Of a stretch of 64,000 nucleotides of DNA, positions 42,491-55,002 are shown piece by piece. The stretch is from Saposhnikovia divaricata (taxonomy: Eukaryota > Streptophyta > Magnoliopsida > Apiales > Apiaceae): positions 188,330,939 through 188,394,938 of the forward strand of contig CM071601.1 of NCBI GenBank assembly GCA_036435485.1. The letters run 5' to 3'. Position 1 is the stretch's first letter. Every line of letters starts with the position of its first letter. The notes under the pieces are model-generated. The model searched no databases. It was not told where the DNA came from and worked only from the letters and a program-made list of their open reading frames with translations. Both the position numbers and the translations under genes were made by a program.

Positions 42491-43771
42491 CATTTACTCT
42501 TGTTTTCAGACCCTGTTTATTTTTTGCTAAATGTTTTCAGACCCTGTTGCTTGTAAGCCCTCATTTACAGTCATCATGATCTCTACCCCATTCTGTATAG
42601 CATTCTTACTAAAAAGATTACTCAAATCCCAAAGGACCAATATCGACACAAAGAATCCTCGAGTTGTCCTAGTTAACAACAAAATCAATATGGTAAGGAG
42701 ATGCAAGAGAATGAAAAATTAGCGAGTGTCACAGAAAATCCTCGAGTTGTCCGAGCGTCACTAAAGTGATATTAAACTTTTTGATTTGTGGTTTTACTAC
42801 TGGTTCAGCTTAGCAAATGAAAAAACTGTTAACATGATGATGGCAATGGGACAACAAAATCACACAAAATTGATGTGGTATGTTGATTTATGGTAAAAAT
42901 AAGTCAAAGTGTGTGCACATATATGGATGCAATCTAACAAGGAACAGCAGTAGTACAACAGAGTTGTCATCAACTTTAGTTTATGGCATCGAGTGATTGA
43001 AAACTATGGGGCAACCCTAGCATCTTTCAATAAGAATGGAATTTCAGGTTGTAAATATAAGTATATGAATGGTGGTGGGACAATATTGTGGAAAATTTGC
43101 TCAACTTGTTGAGTGGATGTCAATCTCAATTCTCATCTGATCACGGTTTTCTTTTTAGATGAGACCATTTGGCTTTTTCGATGTGTCAGTCTAGTTATAA
43201 ATCCTGATATTCCACTACCATAATCTGTGTGCATCTGCCTAGCATTTGAAGCTGCAGTGGCAGCTGTTTACTATCACAAGTTCCAGCTGCGATTAATAGA
43301 GCTTAATAGGCTCGGTATTGTTATCAAATACTTTACGGTGTTAGCATTTAGTCGAGGAGCTTGGATCATCTATAAATGTACCTCAGTATCAGGTTGCCAA
43401 GTTCATCAGGCTGGGCAAAGAATATACTTTGAGTCTTCATCATGTTTACTAGATGTTCCTTGGTCATATGCTATCTCCACTTTAAATATTTTGTCCTAGC
43501 TAGTAAAGGAACATGTTAAGAAAAATTGGTTGATTTAATCTATGACTATAATAAGTAGTGATCCATGACTTTATTGTCCAGCCAATACAAAATATATATT
43601 TCTGATACTTAAAATATAAGTTATACTAAATTTTAAATTGTATTTGTATTATAATATAGCCAAACTCTGATATGCCCACATGGTGAATGAAGAATGTGCC
43701 TTATTAAAGTTTGAAGATGCCATTATGTCATATATTAATAACTACAAAAACTAATCATTTGTTAAATTATA
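42491..43771. other. Intergenic stretch, nothing recognised
   Basis: No convincing gene. A short direct repeat ttttcagaccctgtt occurs near 42505 and 42533. The frame 43227-43499 on plus has no family I recognise and no supporting signals. It could hide remains of the kinase ectodomain too decayed to see. Confidence 0.4.
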
Positions 43772-43773
43772 TA

Positions 43774-44004
43774 CTTCCTTTGTGATTCATTATATAAGTC
43801 ATTTAACTTTTTACACGTAAATTTAGGTATTTTGACTATATATTAAAAATTATAATTTTTTAATTTTTTTTGAATAAAAATATAATAATTTTATTTTTAT
43901 TTAGAAAAAGAAATTTTAAAAATTAATAATTTTAACAATGTAGTCAAAGCACGTAAAATTACGTGTAGAAAAATTAAACGACTTATATAATGGACAAGAA
44001 GAAG
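43774..44004. mobile_element. Stowaway-like MITE (231 bp)
   Basis: Inverted terminal repeats of about 55 bp: the left end begins cttcctttgtgattcattat, and the right end reverse-complemented begins cttcttcttgtccattatat; both run on into ataagtc. TA dinucleotides flank it at 43772-43773 and 44005-44006. The ends resemble the ctccctccgtcccat consensus of plant Tc1/mariner MITEs. No coding capacity. Confidence 0.75.
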
Positions 44005-44006
44005 TA

Positions 44007-44759
44007 ATTTTTTCTATCGATTAACTCTTTTATTTATTAATATAACCTCAAAATCAGCTTAAATACTCCACATCAAGTTACTAAAATAAAATTCTACAAA
44101 ATTATATCTCCACATTTATTTTTTAAAGGAAACGAAAAAACCCTTATTTAATACACTTAGAAAATCCTCAACCACTCCTGGCACTTCACAACTTCCAAAA
44201 GCCATTATCGCCCTATTTATTTCAAAAAACAAATAATGGCAGCCTTGACTTCATATTAGGTATACTATAATAATTTTGGGGCGCATATTTTGCATATATT
44301 AATTAAAACAAGAGAAAAATGTTTCTACAATTAGTCACTTGCATTTTATATATAAAAGTTAGATCGCATTTTTGTAATAATAGAATTCATTCTTGTATTC
44401 ACAAAAACACCCTTATTTTTATATTAAAAAATAAATTAACTTTAGGATATTATCTATAGTTAACTATAGGATCATTAAGCCCTTAAAACAAATAGTATAA
44501 TAATAAGAGAAAAATGTTCCTACAATTAATTTTAGTAGAATTTTCTAAAGTTAACCATTAAAATCATGCATTTGTTATCTTTTATTTATAAGGATCCGCA
44601 GGAGCATTAATGATATATCTTTTTATTTAGAAAACTATGTGATTGTATATTAATTTTACTGGTTAACTTTAGGAAATTTTCCTCCAGTTAACTATGGATC
44701 ATCCTAAAAATAAATAAATAAATAAATAAAAGAATATTGTGTTGTGTCATGTGTGCTAG
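44007..44759. other. AT-rich upstream region of the large gene
   Basis: No gene. Words such as gagaaaaatgtt.ctacaatta and ttaactttagga recur (near 44310, 44505, 44440, 44665), suggesting old short repeats. An (AAAT)n run is at 44711-44730. Positions 44590-44615 resemble the Helitron-like start near 3950 (ccgcaggagc). Confidence 0.45.
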
Positions 44760-44766
44760 TATAAAT
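44760..44766 (+). promoter_or_regulatory. Probable TATA box of the large gene
   Basis: TATAAAT, followed within 60 bp by a purine-rich leader and four ttggc-type pentamers (44806-44828). Good position for a transcript with a leader intron at 44955. Confidence 0.45.
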
Positions 44767-44954
44767 TTAGAGCAAGTAGACGAAAGGGAAGAAGAGAAAC
44801 CCTTTGCTTGGCTTGGCTTGGCTTAGCTTTCCCTGGTCTTTCTTTTAGTCGACGTCTCGTTTTCAATCCAACGATTGGATTAGTCCAACCCAACCCCTGC
44901 TATCTATACATACAATTCTCCTGTATCTATACTCTCCAATTGATGGTTGTGTAG

Positions 44955-45468
44955 GTAAAAATCTATTTTCTTTTTATTTCCTGCATCTTCAATCTGTGTA
45001 TCTGATTTTACCTCTTTAATTTCCCTTTTCTTTTAATTGATATTTAACTATTATTTCCCCAATTATTTTAAGATCAATTTATTTTTCAATCGTATCGATT
45101 TGATTTTTTGATACATGTCTTTAAATTTCTGTGTAGGATTGAATTTGCAGGTGTTGTATATGGATTGAACTATATATGTTTATGTATATTAAATTGAATA
45201 AATAATAAAGATATTAAAGTCTTTATTTAATTTTGTACTTTATGTATATGATGATTGTGCAGGTTTTACTTGGATTTTTCAGCTGTAAGAATGAGATTTT
45301 GGATTAAATCTTTAATTTAAGTACTGATTTAGTTGTTACATTGAATGTAATTTATGTTTGTGTGTGTAGTCAATGAAGTGAAGCAGATTTGTTATTTATG
45401 CTTTGTTTAATGTTTAACACACATTCTTATCGAATCTCGGATTTTTCGTACCTTTGTTTACGTTACAG
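44955..45468 (+). other. Probable 5' UTR intron of the large gene
   Basis: Begins gtaaaa after gtgtag and ends ttacgttacag before gattgcggtc. It is AT-rich with T-runs. The retained leader after it has no ATG before 45562, which favours this model. Confidence 0.5.
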
Positions 45469-45561
45469 GATTGCGGTCTAGTAAGATTTGGTGAAGTTGC
45501 GGGAATCTGCTAGCTTGCAGGATTGATAATTGAATAATAAGTTTTCGAGAGATCAAGAATA

Positions 45562-48500
45562 ATGTCTATTTCAGGGAAAGACGAGGTGTTAATTGCGATT
45601 ATAACCTAATGGATGGATTAGAATACTGAATACGAATTAGATCTTTTTATAATTGAGTTTTAATATTGTTTTTGCAGAGTGGGAGTTTTAACTGGCAGTC
45701 GGGTAATTATTCTTCAGGGATTCCCATTAAGAAAAGAAAGTTTGCGCTGTTTCAGCCTCCTTCACCTGAATTGCAGGAATCGCCTGACATTTCTTCAGTA
45801 GAGGCGAAAATTTCTAGCCCCTCTCGTGAGCTATCTTCTTTAAATGTTGACAATGGAGCATCTAATGCAAGCAAGTCTCCAGTTTCGAATATTAACGAGG
45901 CAATCACTGCTGATACACATGTTAACTTGGCTGGCCTAGACAATCAGCTTAGCAGTGTATCACAAGCACCAATCTTGCCCATTACCCTGGATTCCTTAGA
46001 CAGAAAAGAGGAGCCTTTAATATGTGGACAAGAGAACATGACAGGTGACAGCAAGCTTGATTCAGCTCAAGTTGAGGTTTCCGTTGAGACTACCAGGAAG
46101 AATTTGCCTGGCTTACTGCAGGCTGGTAAGGATTGTACTCCTGAATTGTTTAGAAAGCCGGACAACTCCGAGTTGTCATTAGGTCCTGAGGAACCCCTTG
46201 TTTCTGTGTCAATCACTGATCTTGATAGCAAGGGTGGTGATCAAATCCCTGATAAATTTGATCCTTCCGCACTGTGCTTGTCTCTGAGCCATTCTGCAAA
46301 TGGTTATGAAGTTGAAGATTCTATGGTAAAGAGTGCTGGTACCCATGTCTATGCTAAAAGGTCAAACTGGGATCTGAACACTCCAATGGATGCATGGGAA
46401 GGTCCTTCTGGTGATTGTGATAGTCTAGTAACCGTCATGAACCCCTGTCGTATGCATCATGTAGAACCTATGATCACTGCAGTACCTAAATTTGTTAGTG
46501 ATACAAGAGAACAGTTTTTTGGAGTGACTTGTAAATTTTCTGATTCCCCTTTATCCTCCCATGTTGACAAATATCGATCTGACGACTCTCTGCAGCTAAG
46601 CCTGTCTACATCTTCTCCAACAGTTTTCAGCGTGAAACAATCGAATGTATCAGCTCCAGTAGATTCAGGTATATATCCCAACTCAGAATTGGTTGAAGGA
46701 TTGGTTTCTACTAGAGGTACGAGTTCTGCTGTTTGTGACACTGTTAAATCTGAACCCTTTGATGAAAATAGCAAGGATGGAAATCCTGGGATTAGAGGCA
46801 TTTCCATAAAATTACCGGATCAAGAGAACAGTGGATTGGTGGAGAAGTCCATTACCAAAGCTGTTACTTCTCCAAATGTCAGCCTTAAGAATGTAAGCGA
46901 ACCTCTATCAGTCAAATCTGAACCAGTTCAAGAAGGCAAGGAAAAACAAATTATATCACATACGTCATTCGAAAAGGTTATTATGTGCCAAGAAAATGTT
47001 TCTTTATCTTTAAGGATGGCTGGACAGCCGAATGAGTCACTTCCTATGGGCTTGTTTACTTGTTCAAAGTTGGCGGTGAGTGAGGATGTACAAAATCAAT
47101 CAGATAATACTGCTCGCATGGAAGAAGAAGCCCGTGAAGGCAAGGATAAAATTCAAGTATCCTCTACATTGGTTAATCAGGCTGCTACAGGAATGTTGTT
47201 TCCATCACTGGGCCATGACAGTAAAGAATCAAATACATCTGATGGAATGATATACACTGGCAGTACAGGTGATGCAAATGTTGATAAACCTGAAAAAAGC
47301 AGATTGGAGTCGGAGGATGTTCTCACAAGTACCCAGAAAAATAGTGATGTTTTTGAAAGTGATCAGGAAAATAAAAACATATTAACTGACATTCTGGAAG
47401 AAGATGCTTACAGGTCTGATTCCGGGTCGGAAGGTAATCATGAATCCCTGGTTAACTCGAAAACTAAACATGACGGCAAAGAAGACGAGTACGAAGATGG
47501 TGAGGTCCGTGAAGCACTAATGCATGTCGAAGCAGATGTGGTCATGGACGACATTGAGAAAGAAATGATTAATCAGGATGCTTCTAATTGTACTAATGCC
47601 CCAGCCCCCGACATAAATGATAGCAAAGTCCAAGATCATGGGGAAATTAGTGATAATCATATGGAAGATCCTGCTGATGTTGTCCTTCAGAAAGCAATTG
47701 ATGAGGCTACTGATAGAGACTGTTCTTTGCAAGAATCATCAACAGTTGAAGAGACAGCAGACAAAATTGATGAAAAGAGGCCCAAAAAGACTACCGGGAG
47801 AAGTCCACCTGTCATATCAGCAGGTACTGATAATGAAGAAGGCCCTGACATGGAGGAATTATCTGATGGAGCAACTGGTAGAAGTCGAGATAATGGAATT
47901 ACAGTCAGTAAGATTGCATCTGTGGGTATTGAAGGAACTGACACATTTGAAAAAATTGATCCAGCTTTACCAAACACAGAATCATATCCAAGTGATAAGA
48001 ATTCTGGTAAAGATACTAATACTGCAGAGGCTGATAAAGATGGTAATAGTGGAGGTAGTCGCAGTCGGATTATAGATCTATCTCGAGCTACTAACGCGAC
48101 ATCATCTTGTGAACCGAGATTCATGTTCACCAGACCATTGTCTGCAACAGAAAGGGAGAGACATACTGATTTTGAGGAAGATAGAGTACCCCTGCAAAGG
48201 AATAGGTTATTACATTCTGCATGACCTCTGCTTGATGCCTTATTATCTTACTCTTTTTTCCCTCTTTTAACTCAAGTTTTATGCTTTATATTATTAGCAC
48301 TTACGTTTGACAGATTTTTTCTTTGGCATATTTCCAGATCTGAGTTCTACGGCAATGTTCCTCCAAATTTTGATGATGATACATTCCATGATCGGTCATT
48401 CAGAAACTCTGGGACAAATTTTGTACGTGGACGAGGGAGAGGGCGAGGTTTCCGTCAACGTGTTGAATGGGATTCAGATCGCAGCTTTGGTGCAGATATG

Positions 48501-49646
48501 AATTATAATTCAGGTAGTTACCGATTTTCGAAATATAAATGTGCTGGTGGTGATGATGTAGAATTTGAAGGCAATGGCTATGGTATATCTACAAGTAGGT
48601 CTTCAGGTGTAGGCAGGGGAGGAAATTCCTACCGTCATCCATATTCGAGGAGGCTGTCTCCTGGAGCTACGTATGGAACCGGAACAAGGGGAACTCAAAT
48701 GTTGCGAAGATTTCCAGGGAATGCCAATTCAAGTAGATCAACAGGCGAACATAATCCTGATTTTGTTGGACCAAGGAGTGGTGGGAAGTACACAAGGGGC
48801 TTGCCCAAAGATGTTCATGATCCTACATATGATCATCCTCGGCATGTGAATGAAGGGGTTGATGACCAATTTGTTGAAGGGAGTAGAAACTTCTCTACTA
48901 GTGTCCAGAGGAGGGGTCCTCGTCGAATCAGATCAAAATCCCCAATAAGTTCCAGAACTCGCTCTCCGGGCCAATGGCCATCTCCTCGAAGAAGATCATC
49001 CGATAATTTGGTTGGACTTCAAGAATTAAATCACCACAGATCTCCAACCACGTATAGGATGGATAGAACAAGATCTCCTGATCGTCCTTGTTTCCCTGAA
49101 GAGTCAATGGGTAGAAGGGGTGGCTCTCCTCCCTATGTGGCACGACCTCCCCATGATTTAAGGAACATGGAGTCTGGATCTGCTAATCCGAATCGGAGAC
49201 GTCCATATGACAGGGTTGTACCCGAAAGTACTAGAAGAATTAATATTACAGATCCTCGTGAAAGGAGGGACGGTGAGTTTTTCAGAGGGACGAATTACTC
49301 TGGTAGATACAATGAGTTTGGTGGTGAGGGTAGGGGTGATGAGAGAAGAAAATATGGTGAGAGGCGCGGACGTGGTCGTTCTTTTAGGCCATCTTTTAGT
49401 GGTGCTGATGGGGATAATCTCCGGTTTCATGAGAATGGGAATAGGCCTTTCTGTCCGGATGCAGATTCGAAGCATATTGAAAGAGGTGACTTGAGGGAAA
49501 GGGAGTTTGACAGGCGAATCAATTATAAAACTGGAATCGCTTCTAGTAGAACAAGGAACGTGGAGGAGGGTGGAAACCGGCATGGACAGGTTTGGCATGA
49601 TGATGGGTTTGATGATGTCCCCGAAATGAAAAGGAGAAAGTTTTAA
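45562..49646 (+). CDS. Plant-specific low-complexity nuclear-type protein, three coding exons, 1286 residues
   Basis: Coding exons 45562-45585, 45678-48205 and 48338-49646. Introns begin gtgtta and gttatt and end tttgcag and tttccag; the phases join exactly (GKDE to SGSFNW; QRN-R-SEFYGN). The N-terminus has a nuclear signal-like IPIKKRKFALFQPPSPELQ. The middle is Ser/Glu/Asp-rich and disordered, with a conserved-looking NWDLNTPMDAWEG near 240 and an acidic DEYEDGEVREA near 620. The C-terminal third is rich in RG, RS and SP: RGRGRGFRQR, RSKSPISSRTRSPGQW, ending EMKRRKF. Such a tail suggests RNA binding or speckle association; that is inference. I recall uncharacterised plant homologues but no named gene. 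Full length with no defects. Confidence 0.85.
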
Positions 49647-51568
49647 ATCTAATCTGTTGTAGGCTAGTAATCTATGAAATAATGATGAGATTTACGTGAA
49701 AAAGGATGCAGTTGGGATTTTGTTATACACACTACAGCAGTGCTGCATGCAGTAGTTGCAAGAATATAACAAGGTGAGCATGGATATGGAAAAGTTACAA
49801 CGGTTGCATTATTAGAATTCTAATCTGGGATATGCCACAAGCACACTGAGAATCTTCTTCTCACATGGGTTCTTGAAATTATGTAAGTGATACTGAGAAA
49901 GCCGTCTTTTAATTTCTCATAACTTTTGTCCTAACTTCATATTGCCTGGTATTGCGCAGTCCCTGATTGGGTGGTGAATATAATGAGTGCTTCTGGAAAT
50001 CAATGCTATGTTGTATTTTGCCAATGCACAGACACTGAGATCCATTTGATCAAGAATATGAATATGGTTAAACTTTGTTCGCAACAATATCTTTTGCCTA
50101 CGGCGTTCTTGTATGACTTTAATAAACTAGTGTACTCGATGTCTTGAGTGTGATGAAACTGATTCTTGGCGGTGGTAAAGTACAATGCAGGAGAAAACTG
50201 ATTTGCTGTTTTATGTCTAAACTTATCATGTTGACCACACTATTAGATGGATAAATTGTGCCACACAGATAATGCTTAAGCATTTACCCATATTGTTTTG
50301 GGTTGGTTGATATTCTAGATCTCTATGCATGTGCAAGATTATTTTGTCTCAAGCTCCTGTGTTTTCATTATTTGAGTATGGGGAATGCTGGTGAAACAAT
50401 TTATTTAGCAACCTCTTGCAAATTCGGGGAGTTAAATATTTTGTTTTGTTCTGGAATGTAGTCTATCAGTATTCAGGAACTTAAGAGCTACCAGAACAGA
50501 AATAATTTAGGTGATTAAATATGTATCCCGGAGTGCATTTCCATACAGGGTGCTTTAGATGTTCTAGAAATGGTTGTCTGTGGAAGTCTATTTAGACCTT
50601 GGATAGGAAATTATTTTCATATCGTGGGTGGTTGCTAAGTTCTGAACTTTGAATCATGGGATTGCCGGTTGCTTTTGGGTCAGTCAGTCGAGGGTGATGA
50701 ACTTTTTGTATTTGATTGAAGGTCTGCAAAATCTAACTTCAAAAGTTTGATATATGCTCTGGCTTTAGCGTTGATACATTAAAATTCGTTAGGCAAACGT
50801 CCTGCTTTGCTTGGTACAAAATGAATTGCCTGTTTCTACAGCATTGCTTGGTATAAAAACTGAATTGCTGCTTTGAGATTCCTACTGTTAATGTTTACTG
50901 GATATGAAGTGGGGTTACTTTTTCTCGAGACAGCCATTGGTTAAAATTGTTTCACTTAACCGGAATCTAATTCTAGTGTTTGCAATCAAGAAACATCAGG
51001 GTTATGCAATTAAAAGCACCGGTTTGTAGGACGTTAATTTCCCAGGGACTTTGTGGTGCAAATTAAGACAATCTGTGGCTTTTGAAGGCCGAAACGATCC
51101 TACGTTGTTCGCAATAGAACATGTAAGATATAAGACTCTTGCACCTAGGATCTTAATTCGAGCCGAGTCGAGTGAACTAATTTCTTAATAGAGACATAGT
51201 TTAAAATTTTACCTGGGTTAAAAATTACGTTCGAGTTACGATTCTTTTGCAACAAAAATGAAATTGTGTTTTCAAATCTAAGCCCAGCTATGCACTTGTG
51301 CCTAAACCAGAAGTGATATGCTATCAATATTATTTTTATTAACTTGTGATTTAACGCGCAGGATAGATTTTAGTTTCTGTCATCAACTCAATAATATTTA
51401 TGTGTGTTCAAATTCAAAAACGAATTCAAGGTGTTTGACTTATTATGGTCTTACTTGCGTCTTGGGTGTTGCTAAACATAATGAATCTGTCATGCGGTAA
51501 TTTTTTTATTTGAATTCTACAAGTAAGAATAGTAATTCGTAACATTACAAATATTTTGATAGGTTAAA
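49647..51568. other. 3' UTR and intergenic DNA after the large gene
   Basis: The first few hundred bases are probably 3' UTR. No protein-coding frame beyond 60 codons is convincing on either strand. A tgcctgtttctacagcattgc-like phrase recurs near 50815-50870 in slightly altered form, a minor duplication. Nothing else recognised. Confidence 0.45.
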
Positions 51569-51866
51569 TGGCGTTTTGGTCACTCAACTGACTGGAAACT
51601 TTCAATTGGGTCATTAAACTCAAAAAGTTTTCAATCACATCATTATACTCTTAAAAATTTTCATTCAGGTCACTGGCCGTTAAACTCCGTTAAAAATTAG
51701 ACGGAAATCTGACTAAGTTTGGTGAGTTGGCTTGAACAAATCTACCGTTCCATGTACAGTCAGCTGAAGTGGCATTTTGGTCACTCAACTGAATAAAAAC
51801 TTGCAATCGGGTCATCAAACTTGAAGAAATTTTCATTCAGGTCATTAAACTAAAGATTAGTGGTTT
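51569..51866 (+). repeat. Pair of direct repeats with 201-bp offset
   Basis: Units at about 51569-51686 and 51770-51866 share tttggtcactcaactga, a cgggtcat/tgggtcat block and tttcattcaggtca. Both are in plus orientation, so they are not terminal inverted repeats. Similar ttttggtcactcaact motifs are frequent in plant intergenic repeats. Confidence 0.65.
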
Positions 51867-51904
51867 CACTCACAAAAAGTTAATCGTTGTTAATCTCTTA
51901 TCAT

Positions 51905-51927
51905 TATATATATATATATATATATAT
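51905..51927. repeat. (TA)n microsatellite
   Basis: Eleven or more TA units at the left border of the Athila-related fragment. Confidence 0.9.
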
Positions 51928-52727
51928 CTTTAGGCCATTTAGGAAAAGCTCATCAAATCGTTGTGTTTTGTAATTGTAAATGAGTGAAGACATTCTTTAG
52001 TTTGAGAATTTGGTGGATGAAGCGAGCAAGCGTCATTTTGACTCAACTAGCGAGACTTTTACGCCTTCCTTGAACTTAAATTTTCACACCTTCACCCAAG
52101 CCTCATTACAACCCATTTTATGAATTCCTTGTTTTTGGTGCAATCCAGAATTTAGGTGAACATGCAAGGTCAAGTAGAGCGCATGCATTTAGACTTGGAG
52201 TTGAGTGAAATCTCTAGCCCATACTTGTGTGATACATAATTGAGAGATGTGAGATTTTTCACCATGCAATTTCATCTTCTTAATGCGAATCCATGTATGC
52301 TTTGTGATAATCTTGTCTAGTGTTCACGATTGAAGTGCATTCATTCTATCTTTAATGTCTTGGTTACATCTTGCACGAGGTGTGTTATCTTGATTCTTGA
52401 ATTGGTTGTTAGTTCGTTTTAGTGGATGACAAGGTGAATAGCTCTATATGTTTGATTTTAGTTACAAGTAGACGACTCGGATATGTGAGTGTAGTAGTTA
52501 GTTTAATTAGGAGGTATTGTTAGTTTCTTGTTTATTAGTGGTTTTTGTGATTTTGTGGGTACATCAGCTATAAACCCTCACGAGACCTCACTCGTCCACT
52601 AGGGCTACCTAGGGGTTCCAAGGGCTTGTTGCATATGCCAAATGCAACCGTGATCACCTACGGAAGTGGTACTAGTTAGGAGTATATGGTTATGTTAATA
52701 TTAGTTTGCTCGGGACTAGCAAAGTTC

Positions 52728-52742
52728 AAGTGGGGGAAGATT
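52728..52742 (+). other. Polypurine tract of the Athila-related fragment
   Basis: AAGTGGGGGAAGATT immediately before the LTR start TGATAATGTG. Confidence 0.8.
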
Positions 52743-53674
52743 TGATAATGTGTATTTTATACACATTTTGTCCTTTATTCTCTTGCATTTTTGTTAGTTC
52801 CGAATGTTGTTTTATCGATATTAATTATGTTTTTCATCTTTCAGTGCCTCGTGCTAATTATTGAAAAGATGACTTAATTTGGGCTTGGAAAGCAAAGATG
52901 TTCAAGAAGGTAGTTAGAAGATGCAAGCTCGCGATGCCAGGAGGCGTTGAATGCATTATATTGAAGATTTAATCTTGTACGGGCTACTGTACGGCCGTTC
53001 GACAGGCCGTTCAAAGGAGCAGATTTTCTGTAAGGGCAGCTGTACGGCCGTTCAGCAGGCCGTACAGAACCTGCTGTGTATTAAAAGAAGGCTCATAACA
53101 TATCTTCATATCATAACTTAACCTACATCTAACTTCATCTCATTTTCTTGGCCTCTTAAACTAGGGTTAGTAGAGTAGAGAGAGATACATCAATTACTCA
53201 TAATCTAGCATTGATTATGAGTAACTAACTTCATATATTTGGATCAAGGAGGATCTTTTGTACTAAACCCATTTCAATTTAAGTAAGATTTATTTAACTC
53301 TATCTTAGATGCTTGAGTTGTATTGTTTATGATTTTGCTTGGAGAATTGTAAGTTGCTTCAATTTGCTCTTCTTGTAATATCAATTGCTAATTGTTTATG
53401 TTAATCCGTAATTGTTAGTACATTCATTATAATAGCACAAGTTTAGTGTACCTAAATTCTCAAGATTCAAGTGCAAATACCTAGGTTGAGCTTTTCATCC
53501 TTGGGTTTGTCCTAGCCTCTCTTTGTTTAATTCCTTGACTTGGTTAAATTGATAGTGCTTCATTATTGGTTGCTAGTGTCAAGAGAGCTAATTTATGTGC
53601 TTCACTAAATTAGTGTTTATAATAGAAGAGAAATAAGTGATTGTGTGCTTTGACAAGGCTGTCGCGTGCCTATC
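52743..53674 (+). repeat. 3' LTR of the Athila-related fragment
   Basis: About 932 bp starting TGATAATGTG after the purine tract and probably ending GTGCCTATCA. The right end is judged from the CA dinucleotide and the start of the next element 12 bp later. Contains GC-rich hairpins near 53000. Confidence 0.65.
52986..53067. other. Two GC-rich hairpins in the Athila-related LTR
   Basis: 53040-53067 is CTGTACGGCC, 8-base loop, GGCCGTACAG: a perfect 10-bp stem. 52986-53013 is a related imperfect copy with the same tgtacggccgttc core. They stand out in an AT-rich LTR. Confidence 0.85.
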
Positions 53675-53686
53675 AAATAATAATTC

Positions 53687-54985
53687 TAACAAATCCTTCT
53701 AACTATGTAGTAGGGTAAGTCAGAGTCGATCCCACAGAGACAAACGTATCAATCACTAGTTGTTTCTGATTTAATTCGACTAAGCAAGTAACACAATAGA
53801 TTTTGAGAGATTATTAAACTAATTTTATACTAAGAGAATTTCGCTGTATTAATCAAATATTAAAAACATCCAGAATTAAGTATCCCCACTAGCATGAATT
53901 GATGCAATTGTGAATTCCCTCCCCAATTAATCGTACGCTGCTCAACAGGAAAGATGCGCCCTAAGAATACCAATAACCTCTCTCAAGTATTAATGGCTTC
54001 TCTAAAATACAATCAAGCCTATTCTCATGGTATCATGCATATTAGAGACATTAAGCATAGCACCCTAATTTCCTAACAATCCATTCTACCTATTCTCATG
54101 GAGAATCTCATGTTCTTATTGGATAAATCACAACCATCTAAATCCAACTCTCGTTGATAATTAGATATTGGTTCAAACAATACACATAATCACGTCTGAT
54201 TTGTAATTGCTAATTAAAACAACTCAATAAGCAAAAGCAATTAAACAATCAAATTGGGGGAATTGGGAAAATCACACATCAATCATAACTAGGGTTCTAC
54301 TTAACCCTAGATTAATTATCTACTCACTCATAATTGAATTAAAAAAACAAGAATTATAAATTGAACAAATCATATTATAAAGAAAAGAGAAAGAGAAAAA
54401 CCTTCAATCTTCAAAGAAAATAAAAGTTCTCCACAAATCTCCACCAAAGATGTTTACAAAGTTCTAATGTGTGTATCTATATTTTTCTTTTCACGCTCTC
54501 CTCCTCTTTTATAATAAAACTCCTTCATAAAATCTGATCTCTATCTCCTAATAAAAGTATTTTTAATATTCTAATCAATTTACAAAAAGATATCCATAAT
54601 TGAATAGGATTTTCTTGTAAAATTCGTCACTTATTTTTCTCCTCTGTTTCTGGGCTCTTCCAGTTGGATTTTGCTTACTGGACCACCTCTGAATTAAAGA
54701 TAATTCCCTAAGCTTCGCGTGGACAGTAAGATCGTTAAATTCTGACTTCTGGAACTCAAGATATGGCCCAAACAGTGCAGGCAGCCTGTGCAGCCCAATA
54801 ATACGAATTTTCTCCTATTTTATCTCCAAAATAGCTCTTTTTGCTCCAAATCCTTCCAAGTCATGAATTCTTTATTTCCTACAATAAAACAATAAAATCT
54901 ATTAAATAAAAATCCAAATCAATGCAAAACACAATAAATATGAGAATAAAATCATCTAAAATATATATAAAAATATACTCTATCA
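53687..54985 (-). repeat. 3' LTR of the Athila element
   Basis: 1299 bp. The inner end is clear: minus strand TGATAGAGTATA follows the purine-rich tract. The outer end, set where the two LTR copies diverge, reads taacaaatcc on plus rather than starting TG, so it may be off by some bases or be genuinely unusual. Confidence 0.8.
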
Positions 54986-55002
54986 AACATTCCCACACTA
55001 AG
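54986..55002 (-). other. Polypurine tract of the Athila element
   Basis: Minus strand GCTTAGTGTGGGAATGTT, purine-rich, directly before the 3' LTR start TGATAGAG. Confidence 0.6.

Larger units (their letters stand above)
51950..53674 (+). mobile_element. 3' fragment of an Athila-related element with its 3' LTR
   Basis: About 0.8 kb of internal sequence, a polypurine tract (52728-52742) and one LTR (52743-53674), in plus orientation. A block at 52565-52675 (taaaccctcacgagac, tgttgcatatgc) has a reverse-oriented counterpart in the Athila element on the right (55085-55150), linking the two families. No gag, pol or 5' LTR is present, so the element is truncated on the left; the left border is approximate. 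Confidence 0.65.

Noticed and set aside
43227..43499. Plus-strand 90-codon frame
   Set aside because: No family recognised, no neighbouring exon signals; considered chance.
51569..51866. MITE with terminal inverted repeats
   Set aside because: The two similar segments are in the same orientation, so they are direct repeats.
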